A stretch of 55,191 nucleotides of DNA, from the NCBI GenBank assembly GCA_027313705.1, contig DAHVDE010000078.1, positions 1 through 55,191 on the forward strand, written 5' to 3'. Source of the stretch: Actinomycetota bacterium (GTDB lineage Bacteria > Actinomycetota > Actinomycetes > Streptosporangiales > Streptosporangiaceae). The position numbers were made by a program, and so were the translations under genes. A model generated the notes under the pieces. The model was not told where the DNA came from and did not search any database. It worked only from the letters and a program-made list of their open reading frames with translations. This document shows, in pieces, positions 5,709 to 15,000 of this stretch. Every line of letters begins with the position of its first letter. Position 1 is the stretch's first letter.

Positions 5709-8123
5709 CTAGATGCGAGCCATGTCTACGAAGCGGCTGTAGTGGCCCTGGAATGCCACGGTCACCGTTGTGGTCGGGCCGTTCCTGTGCTTGGCCACGA
5801 TGAAGTCTGCCTCGCCGGCCCTTGGCGACTCGCGTTCGTAGGCGTCTTCACGGTGCAGCAGGATTACGACGTCAGCGTCCTGCTCGATGCTGTTGTGGAG
5901 ATGGAGGCCGTTAGCCACGAAGTTGTGAGTTCCTTCGACTGTCGCGTCGTAGACCTGCTGGAGGCCGATGCTCTCGATGGACTCGATCTCGTCCCAGAAG
6001 ACGTCGTTCGTGGCGAGCAATTCGAGGTCAGAGGAATCGAGAACCGACGCTAGCTGGCCAAGGCGCTCTTGGCCGTAGGCATGGCCCGCGCTTGGCGCGG
6101 GGAGAGTTCCGATCTCGGCCAGGTGCCGCGCAGACGGCGCTTGGCGCTCGGCCAGGACCTCGCGGACTTTATCCCACAGGTCGCGCGGGATGGTGTCGAG
6201 GTTGGCGTTGCCGCACCGGGCGGACAGCTCTGCACGAGCGATAGCGGCGGCCTGCTCTGCTCTAGCACCGCGCAGGCTGATGTGGTCAAGGAAACGGAGC
6301 TGATTTTCCGCGCCATGAACTCGCAGCTGGAAGGTGCGCCGGCCGAAGTTCCCGGCGACTTCCCTGAGGCTGGTCATGACGTTCAACCTCAGCAGCAGCC
6401 TGGCCACGTCGTCGACGAGCCGACGATTGGCCGATTCGTAGCAGACGCGCGCCTGGTCGGACCTGGCGTCCCACCGGACGCCGCCTGATTCTGACCACAG
6501 GTGCCCGAGGAAGGTGGCTAGCTGACGCTTAGGCAGCGCGAAGACGGGGTCAGGTACACGATCGAGAGAACCGTCTGCGGTCAGGCCTGCCGTCATGATG
6601 ATCTCGGCTTCCGGCTGCTCGCATTCGCCAAGCGGGGCCGGCACGTGCCGCGGAACCGCGACTTTGGCGCCGGCCTCGAGGACGGCGAGCGCGCGCCAGC
6701 CGTCGTAGGTCAGGAACGGATGGTTGGCGGTTGCCTCGACCACACGACCTGAGGTGAGCCTGACCTTGAAGGCTTCCCTGACTCCGGTCGGGAACGCCCG
6801 GCTAAGCGAACGCGGCACCAGCTTGAGGCGGTCGTCAAGCGACCATACAGGGAAGCCGTGCTCCCCCGACTCGATCAGATCGCCAAGCCGCACCTCGGCG
6901 CCGGTGTCGGCGCGGAGAATGCGGGTGTCCGCAGTGAGGCATCCCGACTCACGGAGGTCAGACAGCATGGGCCGCTTGTCTGTCCTTTGCTCAGGACCCC
7001 GGTTGAGCTGGGCGACCGCGATGACTGGGACATTGAGTTCCTTGGCGAGCAGCTTGAGAGACCTGGACAGCTCTGAGACTTCCTGCTGCCGGTTCTCGAC
7101 CCGCTTGGGAGAGGACATCAACTGGAGGTAGTCGATGATCACCAGGCGCAGGTCGTGCTGTTGCTTAAGGCGACGGCACTTGGCCCTGATCTCCATCATC
7201 GACATGTTCGGCGAGTCGTCAATGAACATGGGCGCGTGCGCTACCTCGCTCATCCGGCGGGCAAGCTTGGCCCAGTCGTCTTCGTTCATCTGCCCGGTGC
7301 GCATCGCCTGCAACGACACTCGCGCCTCGGCCGAGAGCAGCCGCATCGTGATCTCGTTACGGCTCATTTCCAAGCTGAAGATCACCGACGTGAGGCCGTT
7401 CTTGATCGAGGCGGCCCTGGCCAGGTCAAGCGCCATTGTGCTCTTGCCGAGCGCGGGTCGCGCCGCGATCACGATCATCTGGCCGGCATGCAGGCCATTG
7501 GTCAGCGCATCAAGATCGGCAAAACCGGTCGGCACGCCGGTCATGTTGCCATTCCTGCTGCCGATCGACTCGATCTCGACCAGCGCCTCGGTCATGATCT
7601 CCGACAGCGGCAGGTAGTCATCGGTGCCTCGCCGCTCGGTGATGCCGAAGACCTCGGCCTGGGCGCGGTCGACGAGTTCGTCGGCGTCGGCGTCCCCGGC
7701 GTAGCCGAGCTGCACGATCCTGGTGCCCACCTCGACCAGCCGGCGCAAGATCGCGCGCTCCCTGACGATGCGCGCGTAGTAGCCGGCGTTCGCCGCTGTC
7801 GGGACCGAGGCGATCAGCGTGTGCAGATAAGGGGCGCCGCCCACCTTGGCGATGTCGCCGTGCTTGGTCAGTTCGGCGGCAACGGTGATCGGGTCAGCGG
7901 GCTCGCCCCTGCCGTACAGGTCCAGTATGGTCTCGTGCACGATCTGGTGCGCGGGGCGGTAATGGTCAGCGGCCTTGATGACCTCGAGTACATCGGAGAT
8001 CGCGTCCTTAGACAGCATCATCCCGCCAAGCACGCACTGCTCGGCGGCGATATCGTGCGGCGGCGTGCGCTCAAAGTCCTCGCGCGGCGCGAGCTCCGCG
8101 ATGCTCACGGTCTCACCCCCCAT
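5709..8123 (-). CDS. dnaB: Replicative DNA helicase DnaB, intein-containing precursor
   Basis: The 804-residue precursor contains a normal DnaB split by an intein. The N-terminal DnaG-interaction domain is residues 20-120. The RecA-like helicase domain has ARPALGKSTMA (Walker A, about 221-231) and VIIDYLQLM (Walker B, about 328-336). The extein is interrupted after DLRESG (residue 394) and resumes with SIEQDADVVILLHRE at 745; the mature helicase is 454 residues, a normal length. It unwinds DNA at the replication fork as a hexamer. The ATG start has a GAGGG sequence upstream; a GTG five codons inside, behind GGGGGGTGAG, is an alternative. It is transcribed away from the rplI operon behind a spacer holding DnaA boxes. 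Confidence 0.96.
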   Translation of the reverse strand: MGGETVSIAELAPREDFERTPPHDIAAEQCVLGGMMLSKDAISDVLEVIKAADHYRPAHQIVHETILDLYGRGEPADPITVAAELTKHGDIAKVGGAPYLHTLIASVPTAANAGYYARIVRERAILRRLVEVGTRIVQLGYAGDADADELVDRAQAEVFGITERRGTDDYLPLSEIMTEALVEIESIGSRNGNMTGVPTGFADLDALTNGLHAGQMIVIAARPALGKSTMALDLARAASIKNGLTSVIFSLEMSRNEITMRLLSAEARVSLQAMRTGQMNEDDWAKLARRMSEVAHAPMFIDDSPNMSMMEIRAKCRRLKQQHDLRLVIIDYLQLMSSPKRVENRQQEVSELSRSLKLLAKELNVPVIAVAQLNRGPEQRTDKRPMLSDLRESGCLTADTRILRADTGAEVRLGDLIESGEHGFPVWSLDDRLKLVPRSLSRAFPTGVREAFKVRLTSGRVVEATANHPFLTYDGWRALAVLEAGAKVAVPRHVPAPLGECEQPEAEIIMTAGLTADGSLDRVPDPVFALPKRQLATFLGHLWSESGGVRWDARSDQARVCYESANRRLVDDVARLLLRLNVMTSLREVAGNFGRRTFQLRVHGAENQLRFLDHISLRGARAEQAAAIARAELSARCGNANLDTIPRDLWDKVREVLAERQAPSARHLAEIGTLPAPSAGHAYGQERLGQLASVLDSSDLELLATNDVFWDEIESIESIGLQQVYDATVEGTHNFVANGLHLHNSIEQDADVVILLHREDAYERESPRAGEADFIVAKHRNGPTTTVTVAFQGHYSRFVDMARI
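5892..6941 (-). other. DnaB intein (350 residues, C395 to N744)
   Basis: The inserted element begins with Cys395 (CLTADTRIL, intein block A). It contains the block B motif TANHPF with the TxxH residues, and ends with VANGLHLHN, where the last Asn744 precedes extein Ser745. Cys1, the block B His, the C-terminal His-Asn and a +1 Ser are all present, so protein splicing should work. The middle (about 505-700) has the size of a LAGLIDADG homing endonuclease. However, its helix motif reads FLGHLWSESGGV, with Ser where a catalytic Asp is expected, suggesting a dead endonuclease. The insertion between ESG and S-x-EQDAD is a known DnaB intein site in actinobacteria. Confidence 0.92.
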
Positions 8124-8255
8124 TCTCGCCCTCGCAGTTACCGTTGTATCGAACGGATACGACAGTCAGTTCTGACAGTCTTCTCGTTCCGGCAGCCTCG
8201 TTCAGACAGTCTTCAGCGGTGCCCGGCGTGCGTCCAGTCGGCCTGTGCATGGAAC

Positions 8256-8436
8256 TGTGGATAGCCTGTGTAGACACGCCGTGCGGGCTGTGTGGTTCCT
8301 GGGGATCCAGCTGTGGATATCGCCGTGATGGCGATCATCAATGGCGACTCTAGCTGCGAAAACTTTGTCCACTCCGTGTGCGCGAAAGAAACTTCCGACC
8401 TTGGGATACCCCGGCGCGGCGGTAGAGTTATCCACA
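8256..8436. promoter_or_regulatory. DnaA-box group upstream of dnaB
   Basis: The spacer 8124-8667 between dnaB (minus) and a small plus-strand gene carries no convincing gene. It holds one perfect DnaA box, TTATCCACA at 8428-8436, and two one-mismatch boxes in the opposite orientation, TGTGGATAG at 8256-8264 and TGTGGATAT at 8312-8320. DnaA could bind here to regulate dnaB or to be titrated (inference). The rest of the spacer shows no clear terminator or other motif. Confidence 0.6.
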
Positions 8437-8667
8437 TGCTGGCCGTCCTCTCTGCCAGCCAGGGCTGACCGGTGAGCCCGGTCTGCCTTCTGGCCAGGTC
8501 GGGCCGTATTCCTGCTCAGATCGGACCGCAACCATGGGCATGTCAGGTGCGAAAGCCTGATGCCCAATCGCACCGAACGGCCGCCGCACCGGCCGTCCGC
8601 CGGCTATCGTTCGATCATGTGTTCGATACCTGGGGGGACGGCTGACGGCGCGGGGTGCGGTGACCTG

Positions 8668-8916
8668 ATGACCGAGGGCAGCGCGGGTCGGCGTATCGCC
8701 GAGATCGGCCGCGCCATTGATGATCTCGCTAACAGGACTGGCTCCACCGCGCCCGACGACAACCGGCCGATCGTCACCCGCGTCGCGGAACTGTGGGAGC
8801 AACTTGCCGAACTTGATCCTGAGGTCGCCAGGAGGCTTGTCGGCTATCAGGCGCTATCGGCAGTGCCTGGCGGATCGGCAGTGCCTGGCGGATCGTGCCG
8901 AGAGGATCGGCTGTAA
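8668..8916 (+). CDS. Small hypothetical helical protein
   Basis: The 82-residue frame starting at the ATG MTEGSAGRRIAEIG has natural composition and GC-rich third positions. It is predicted mainly helical (RIAEIGRAIDDLANR, RVAELWEQLAELDPEVARRL). I do not recognise a family. Near the end an 18-bp tandem duplication makes the peptide AVPGGS occur twice. The frame is open further upstream, but the added residues look non-coding. It is convergent with rplI across a 71-bp gap containing a hairpin. Confidence 0.5.
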   Translation: MTEGSAGRRIAEIGRAIDDLANRTGSTAPDDNRPIVTRVAELWEQLAELDPEVARRLVGYQALSAVPGGSAVPGGSCREDRL

Positions 8917-8944
8917 GCCCTGGCTGCGACCTGGCCTACGCCCG

Positions 8945-8979
8945 GTGAGCCCGGCACCCTGATCGGATACCGGGCTCAC
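8945..8979. terminator. Bidirectional hairpin between small ORF and rplI
   Basis: GTGAGCCCGG at 8945-8954 pairs perfectly with CCGGGCTCAC at 8970-8979 across a 15-base loop. It lies between two convergent genes, as expected for a shared terminator. No T tract follows, which is usual in high-GC actinobacteria. Confidence 0.55.
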
Positions 8980-8987
8980 GAACGGGC

Positions 8988-9449
8988 TCAGGACCCGATT
9001 ACCTCGACGTCCAGGGTCGCGCTCACTTCCGGGTGCAGCCGGATGGCGACCTGGTGCGAGCCGATGGTCTTGATCGGGTTTCCCACCTCGATCTTGCGCC
9101 GGTCGAGTTCAGGACCTCCGGCGTTCTTGACCGCGACGGCGATGTCGGAAGTGGACACCGACCCGAACAGCCTGCCGCCACTTCCTGCCCTGGTGTGCAA
9201 CTTGACCCGCATGTTCCGCAGTCGCTCGGCGGCTGCCCTCGCGTCTTCGACACTGCGGATCTCCCTAGCCGCGCGAGCGCGCTTGATCAGGTCGATCTGC
9301 TTTTCCGCCCCTCGGCTCCAGCGCATCGCGAAGCCGCGAGGTACCAGGTAGTTCCTGCCGTACCCGCCAGCGACCTCGACCACGTCGCCGGGGGAACCCA
9401 GACCGGAGACCTCCTGGGTCAAGATGAGCTTCATCGGCGTACCGCTCAT
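8988..9449 (-). CDS. rplI: 50S ribosomal protein L9
   Basis: The 153-residue protein is a complete L9. The N-terminal rRNA-binding domain MKLILTQEVSGLGSPGDVVEV and GGYGRNYLVPRGFA are diagnostic. A long central helix follows, then a C-terminal domain with SGGRLFGSVSTSDIA. It binds 23S rRNA near the L1 stalk and spans ribosomes in polysomes. The start chosen (MSGTPMKLI) has GGGAGGT eight bases upstream; MKLI five codons later is the conserved start elsewhere. Last gene of the rpsF-ssb-rpsR-rplI operon, 21 bp after rpsR. Confidence 0.96.
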   Translation of the reverse strand: MSGTPMKLILTQEVSGLGSPGDVVEVAGGYGRNYLVPRGFAMRWSRGAEKQIDLIKRARAAREIRSVEDARAAAERLRNMRVKLHTRAGSGGRLFGSVSTSDIAVAVKNAGGPELDRRKIEVGNPIKTIGSHQVAIRLHPEVSATLDVEVIGS

Positions 9450-9470
9450 CGTCTCTTACCTCCCTCGGCT

Positions 9471-9707
9471 TCAGCGAGCCGTGCTCGTGTAGGGCAGCAA
9501 CGCCATCTCGCGGGCGTTCTTGATCGCCGTCGCGACATCGCGCTGGTGCCTGGTGCAGTTGCCTGATACCCGCCGTGCCCTGATCTTGCCCCGGTCGGAG
9601 ATGAACTTGCGGAGCGTGGCGGTGTCTTTGTAGTCGACCCGGCCGACTTTCTCCTGGCAGAAGAGGCAAACCTTCTTCTTGGGCTTGCGGACTGGTGGCT
9701 TGGCCAT
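9471..9707 (-). CDS. rpsR: 30S ribosomal protein S18
   Basis: The 78-residue protein is a full-length S18 with [10 protein letters not shown] near the start, [17 protein letters not shown] and [12 protein letters not shown]. The cysteines at C-x2-C plus the later Cys suggest the zinc-binding (C+) form; actinobacteria often also encode a zinc-free paralogue induced on zinc starvation. S18 binds S6 on the platform of the 30S subunit, consistent with rpsF in the same operon. An AAGGAGC sequence precedes the ATG. Confidence 0.96.
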   Translation of the reverse strand: MAKPPVRKPKKKVCLFCQEKVGRVDYKDTATLRKFISDRGKIRARRVSGNCTRHQRDVATAIKNAREMALLPYTSTAR

Positions 9708-9727
9708 CGTGGTGCTCCTTAGCAGAG

Positions 9728-9746
9728 CCCCGTCACCTCGACGGGG
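9728..9746. promoter_or_regulatory. Hairpin in the ssb-rpsR spacer
   Basis: CCCCGTC at 9728-9734 pairs with GACGGGG at 9740-9746 across a five-base loop, followed by a weaker TCCC/GGGA inverted pair. It lies in the 76-bp gap between ssb and rpsR. It could act as an attenuator or processing site; function is unknown. Confidence 0.35.
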
Positions 9747-9783
9747 ATGGTCTCCCTGTTAACGGGAATGATCGGATTTTGGG

Positions 9784-10278
9784 TTAGAAAGGAGGCTCGT
9801 CGCTGAAGCCGCTGTCGGCCGGCTCGGAACTCCACGGGTCATCGTTAGCGCGTCCGCCAGAGCCGCCAGAACTGCCGTACCCCCCGGAGCCACCCTGGCC
9901 GCCGGTTGACCGGCTTGACTTGACAACCTTGGCCGAGGCGTTCCGCAGCGACGGGCCGACCTCGTCTACCTCAACTTCGTAGACGGTGCGCTTCTCGCCT
10001 TCTTTCGTCTCGTACGACCGCTGCTTGAGCCGGCCTGACACGATGACTCGCATACCCCGCTGCAGGCTTTCGGCGACGTTTTCCGCCGCCTGGCGCCAGA
10101 CGCTGCAAGACATGAACAGCGAGTCGCCGTCTTTCCACTCGTTGGTGTTCTTATCAAGGAACCGAGGGGTCGAGGCCACCCGGAAGCTCGCGACGGCCTG
10201 ACCCGTCGCGGTGTAGCGGAGCTGAGGATCATCGACGAGATTGCCTATGACGGTGATCTGGGTGTCGCCTGCTGCCAT
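9784..10278 (-). CDS. ssb: Single-stranded DNA-binding protein
   Basis: The 164-residue protein has an OB fold at residues 1-110 ([70 protein letters not shown]). A Gly/Ser-rich flexible linker and the acidic protein-interaction tip FSDEPPF end the protein. It binds single-stranded DNA as a tetramer and recruits replication and repair proteins through the tip. It is coupled with rpsF and rpsR, as in most bacteria. Relevance to DarT: SSB covers the same single-stranded DNA that DarT modifies (inference). Confidence 0.97.
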   Translation of the reverse strand: MAAGDTQITVIGNLVDDPQLRYTATGQAVASFRVASTPRFLDKNTNEWKDGDSLFMSCSVWRQAAENVAESLQRGMRVIVSGRLKQRSYETKEGEKRTVYEVEVDEVGPSLRNASAKVVKSSRSTGGQGGSGGYGSSGGSGGRANDDPWSSEPADSGFSDEPPF

Positions 10279-10313
10279 CGTGTGCTCCCGAACGAATCAG
10301 TGCTTACGCAGAA

Positions 10314-10604
10314 TCAGTGCCGGTCGGGACGAATGATCTTCGTCCGCATGACGGCTTCGTTGAGGTTCAGCTGGCGGTCAAGTTCCTTGACCGTGTCGGG
10401 CTCGGCGACTAGGTCGATGACCGTGTAGATTCCCTCGGACTTTTTCTCGATGTCATAGGCGAGGCGGCGCCTTCCCCAGACGTCAACCTTGTCGATGCTG
10501 CCGCCGGCCGTGGTAACGACCTTCAGGAACTGGTCAAGTGAGGGCTGAACGGTTCGCTCTTCGAGCGAAGGATCAAGAATGAGCATCATCTCGTACCGGC
10601 GCAT
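10314..10604 (-). CDS. rpsF: 30S ribosomal protein S6
   Basis: The chosen start [16 protein letters not shown] gives 96 residues, the normal S6 length. [21 protein letters not shown] is the conserved core. An AAGGAGG sequence sits 10 bases upstream of this ATG; an in-frame upstream start would add 11 residues (to 10637) but overlaps the ribosome-binding site. S6 pairs with S18 on the 30S platform. First gene of the operon; its promoter should lie in 10638-10800. Confidence 0.95.
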   Translation of the reverse strand: MRRYEMMLILDPSLEERTVQPSLDQFLKVVTTAGGSIDKVDVWGRRRLAYDIEKKSEGIYTVIDLVAEPDTVKELDRQLNLNEAVMRTKIIRPDRH

Positions 10605-10946
10605 GCCGACCATGCCTCCTTCGGACTCAGCGGTCACGGTCTTTCCGTGACAGGAGGATCTGCGCGCACGATTTGCTACTACGCAGACCAGTAAGCGTAC
10701 CAGCCGAGACCATGAGCCCGGCCAGTGTTCGCGGTACCGGCCGACAGGTCGGGCTCAAGGCATTCGCCATGATGCCAGCAGGCAGTGACAGTCAGATGCG
10801 GCAGCCAATGGACACCAGCCACAGAACACCGGCGAGATGCACGGTCGGATGTGACCACAGGAGCGATTGGGGCATTATTATCGCGGAAGCTCGCACCGTT
10901 GGTCTGTCCGGCGCCGACGCGCGCGTCTTAACAGGAGGTGAGTGCC
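10605..10946. other. Divergent intergenic region, rpsF / small membrane protein
   Basis: About 340 bases between the rpsF start and the next plus-strand gene. Open frames here (for example from 10673) lack plausible starts and have shadow-like composition. The region must hold the operon promoter for rpsF-rplI and a promoter for the plus-strand gene, but I cannot point to convincing -35/-10 elements. No repeat or tRNA seen. Confidence 0.4.
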
Positions 10947-11258
10947 GTGTCGCAGCCGCAGGCCCGGTCTGAGTCGCACACGCTCCGTTTCACGTTGAAC
11001 AGCGACGGTCAGCGTCACCCGGCCGTTAACATGTCGGCCGCTTACGCGCTCGTGGCTGGCGTGATTTCGATAGTGCTCGGCCTGATGAACATCGCCCACT
11101 TTGTCGGCACCCTGCTCGGGGTGACTGCGTTCATTCTCGGGATGATCGCTCAGATGATCTCGGCTACCACGGAGCAGCGCATCGTCATCATCTGCGGCGT
11201 CGTCGCCTCGTTCGTCGGGCTTGGCCTCGGCATCGCGCACGGCGGGTTCGGCATGTAG
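10947..11258 (+). CDS. Small integral membrane protein, unknown function
   Basis: The 103-residue product starts at a GTG six bases after a perfect GGAGGTG sequence. An in-frame GTG three codons earlier overlaps that site and is rejected. After a polar N-terminus of about 30 residues come three hydrophobic stretches (AYALVAGVISIVLGLMNIAHFV, LLGVTAFILGMIAQMI, IVIICGVVASFVGLGLGI), so it is a membrane protein. No catalytic motif is visible and I do not recognise a named family. It is 22 bp upstream of the endonuclease IV gene and may share its transcript. Confidence 0.6.
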   Translation: MSQPQARSESHTLRFTLNSDGQRHPAVNMSAAYALVAGVISIVLGLMNIAHFVGTLLGVTAFILGMIAQMISATTEQRIVIICGVVASFVGLGLGIAHGGFGM

Positions 11259-11280
11259 CGCCGCTCGCTATGCTCGGGGA

Positions 11281-12075
11281 ATGGCCAGGATCGGAGCCCA
11301 TCTGCACGATGGCTATCCACTCGAAGTAGCGAAGGCGATGGGCGTGGACGTCGTCCAGTTCTTTCTCGGCGATCCGCAAGACTGGAAGGCACCGCAGTTT
11401 CCGGCCGGTAACGAGCCCGATCAGGTACGTGCCGAGCTAACCGCGGCTGACATCAAGGCCTACGTGCACGCACCCTACGTGGTCAACGTGGCATCGCAGA
11501 ACAACCGGATCAGGATCCCCAGCCGCAAGATACTCGAACAGCAACTCACTGCGGCGGCCGCCATCGGCGCCGCCGGACTTATCGTCCATGGCGGGCATGT
11601 GACGGCTGGTACCGACCTCGCCGACGGCTATGAAAGCTGGCGCAAGGCCATCGAGCGCATCGAACGGCCGCTCCCCATGCTGATCGAGAACACCGCCGGC
11701 GGCGACGGCGCCATGGCACGCAGCCTGGACAACATCGCAAGGCTATGGGATGCCATCATCGGCGCAGGCGGCGAGGACGTCGGATTCTGCCTCGACACCT
11801 GCCATGCCTATTCCGCCGGGGAAGACCTGGCTGCGGTCGTGGACAAGGTCAAGGCAGTCACCGGCCGGATCGACCTGGTGCACTGCAACAACTCAAGGGA
11901 TGACTTCAACTCGGGCCGTGACAGGCACGCCGGGCTGAGCACCGGCACGATCGAGCCTGAGTCGCTTGTCTACGTCGCCCAGGCCGCCGGATCGGATGTC
12001 ATCTGCGAGACACCCGATCCGGTCGTAGACGTCCGCTGGCTGCGAACCCAGCTAGGTCGCTTGTCATCAGGCTAG
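11281..12075 (+). CDS. nfo: Endonuclease IV-like AP endonuclease
   Basis: The 264-residue protein is an AP endonuclease family 2 TIM barrel. Metal-ligand positions of the family can be seen: VHGGH, LIENTAGG (Glu), CLDTCHAYSAG (Asp and His), LVHCNNSRDDFNSGRDRHAG (His, Asp, His) and VICETPDP (Glu). Endonuclease IV cuts DNA 5' to abasic sites in base excision repair and uses three zinc ions. The ATG at 11281 gives MARIGAHLHDG, the normal N-terminus. Slightly shorter than E. coli Nfo (285). It is tail-to-tail with the PBP gene with only 8 bp between. Confidence 0.9.
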   Translation: MARIGAHLHDGYPLEVAKAMGVDVVQFFLGDPQDWKAPQFPAGNEPDQVRAELTAADIKAYVHAPYVVNVASQNNRIRIPSRKILEQQLTAAAAIGAAGLIVHGGHVTAGTDLADGYESWRKAIERIERPLPMLIENTAGGDGAMARSLDNIARLWDAIIGAGGEDVGFCLDTCHAYSAGEDLAAVVDKVKAVTGRIDLVHCNNSRDDFNSGRDRHAGLSTGTIEPESLVYVAQAAGSDVICETPDPVVDVRWLRTQLGRLSSG

Positions 12076-12083
12076 CTGGCCGA

Positions 12084-15000
12084 TCAGCCCAGGCTCGTCA
12101 GCGCGACCCAGCCGGCCCGGCGCGATACCTGATCAGGCACGGTAGCTTGCACGATCACGGCGGAGGTGTACACCGCAGGCGCCTGCGGCCCCGGCGACTT
12201 CTGATTGGCGTGCCCGCCGCCACCGCCACCGCCGCCGCCACCACCGGGGTGCGAGGATGACGGCGAAGGCGACGGGCTCGCCGAGGTCGGGGTCGGGCTC
12301 GGGCTCGGGCTCGTCGGAGTAGGAGACGGCGAGGGGTGAGTCGGCGTCGGGCTCGGGCTCGGGCCAGGTGAGTGCGACGGACCCGGGCCGGTGTTCTTCT
12401 GGCACTGGCCGCCGTTGCCCTGGTTGCCGAAGTGGTGGTGGTGGTGGCCCTGCCCTGGCTGCTTGCAAGCCTTCTTCTTCGGCCTGACCGGAGGTGCCAT
12501 GATCCACTTCGTGAACGGCGGGTTGTTTCCCGTGTAACCCTGGGGCGGCAGCGGCTCCACCTTGATGTTGTTGAAGTTCTCGGTCATGAAGGTATGCCAG
12601 ATATGCGCGGGCCAGGCACCGCCGTAGCCGCCGCCAACGCCGCCGGCGGGTGGCAGGCCGTCGAGGATCTCGGCGTTGACGCCGCTCGGCCGGTTGGTGA
12701 ACATGCCGACGGACAGCGAGTACTGCGGTATCGCCCCGATGAACCATGCCTGCGAGGCATAGGCGCCGTTACCAAGTGTTCCGGTCTTGGCAATCATCGG
12801 CCGGTTCCAGACCGCGTTCGGATAGCCGGTGCCGCCGCCGAAACCAGGGAAGACGTGGGTGTCGAAGGAGAGCGCGTAGTCGACATCGCCGGCGACTTCC
12901 GGCTGCACCGCCCTGGTGACCACGACGTGCGCCGGGGTCTTGAGCCCGCTCGGAGTCACGATGTAGTCGATCACGTGCGGAGTGGCCGAGATACCGCCGG
13001 AAACAAGGTCGGCGAACGTATTCGCCTGATCCACTGCGCTCAGTGAGCCTTCACCCAGTGCGGCGGTCACCGCGCCCTCGTGGCATTGCGGGTGCTTTAT
13101 GTGGCAGCCGTTGCCGAACTGGGCGTTGAGGCCGGCCACGTCGATCGGACTCACCCCGAGCGTCTGGGCGACGTTTATCACTGCCTGGACCGTGGTCCGG
13201 TGAATCAGGTCTTCATAGGCCGGGTCGTTCGACAGCGCGGTGGCTTCGACCACGGGCAAGTTGATCGGATAGTTCTCGGTCGGCTCGTTGAACGGCCAGA
13301 AGCCCAACTGGTGGCAATTCCCGGTTTGCTTGGACAACTCGTGCTGGTAGGTGTAGTTCCAGTCCGGGGGTATGCACAGCGGCGAGTGACTGTTCAAGGT
13401 GGTGGTCTGGACGTCCATGCCCTGGGACACCGCAGTCGTCAGCACATAGGGCTTGAAGGAAGAGCCGACCGGCTCGGCCGCCAGGATCGTGTTGTACTGA
13501 CAGTTGATCTTGACGCAATTCTTCACGCCGTAGCCTGGACCACCGTAGAACGCGAGGAGCTTGCCGGTCTTCGGCTGCTCGAGCACGGCACTGATGTTGA
13601 TGTAGGACGGCATCCTGACGCCCTCGAGCAACATTTCCTGTTTGTTCTGGTTGACGGCACTGTACATCTGATTCATCAGTTGCTCGTTGATCGTGGTATG
13701 GATCTGGAGACCATCCGAGCCGATCTGGGCCAGGGACTGATTACCGTAGCCGTAATACGCCTGCAGTTCGTCATATACCAGTTGCATGATATAGCCGCGG
13801 TAACCAGGCCAGCTCGAGTCTGGCGGGTGGATCCGCACCTTCGGGAAGTCCTTCAATGCGGCGGCCGCGTTGGTCGGGTCAGGCACGATCGAGTTCATCT
13901 CCTGCTGGCTGATCGCGCCGTCCCTGACCATGTTGATCAGGACGTAGATCCAGCGGTCGACCAGGGAGTTGGCGTAACCGAGCGGGATGGCGGACGGGTT
14001 CATCGGCTCGTAGCCGTAGGGTGCCTGGATCATCGCCCCGATCATCGCCGCCTGGCCGGCCGTAAGCTGCCAGGGCTGGCGGTTGAAGTACGTCTCGGCT
14101 GCGGCATCGATGCCGGTGGCGCCGGCGCCGAGCGGTATGGAGTTCAGGTACCTGGTGAGTATCCACCACTTCGGCCGCATCTTCGCCAGCTTGATCGCGA
14201 CGAAGATCTCCTTGATCTTGTCGCTGATCGTGAGATTTCCGAGACGGGCAGGATCGTAATAGGTCTTGACGAACTGCTCAGTGATCGTCGAGGCGCCCTG
14301 GTAGGAGTTTCCGAATAGGTCTTCCTTGGCGGCCCTGAGGATACCTGTGATGGACACGCCGCCTTCGGTGAAGTACTGCCTGTCCTCGGCGGCGAGCACG
14401 GCGGCCACGAGCAACTTGGACTGCTTGACCTGTGACTCCGAGAGAGCATGACTATCGACGCTGCAAAAGCAGCCGACGACCCTGCCATTTGAGAAGTACA
14501 CCAGCGAGGACTGCTGGATCGGGGCACTGAGCTGAGCAATCGGCACCACCGTGTTCTGCAGCATCACGAAGAAGGTGGCGACGAGCACCAGTGCCATGGT
14601 GGCCGCGATGCCGCCCATCAGCAGGCCGGCCTTCTTGAAGGTCCAGTGCCGCCACCACTTGCCCCGCCAGACGTACTTCAGCAGGAAATACTTGAAACCG
14701 GAGCCGCCAGGCTCTGGCTCGTCCGGCTCGCCAGGTCCGCCCGGCAGGCGGCGGCCGCGTGTACGCCGGCGCGGCGAGTAGGGATCGCTTAGCTCATCGA
14801 AGTCGTCATCTTCTGGACCGCGCGCCGCGGCGATCTTCTCGTTGATGCCGGTGAAGTCATCTCCTGGCGTGTAGTAGCCGGGCCTGGCCGAGCGCCGGCT
14901 CGTCGTGCCTACGCCGGTGGCGTCGTATCCGCCCGCTGGCCGGTACCAGGAGGCCGAATCCTCAAGAGAATCCGGCGGCGTGCTGCCCGCGCCGTAACCT

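Noticed and set aside
7155-8264. 369-codon plus-strand frame opposite dnaB
   Set aside because: Antisense shadow of a highly conserved gene; composition is Arg/Val/Gly/His-rich and no motif is present.
13080-14318. 412-codon plus-strand frame opposite the PBP gene
   Set aside because: Antisense shadow of the penicillin-binding protein; no domain and unnatural composition.
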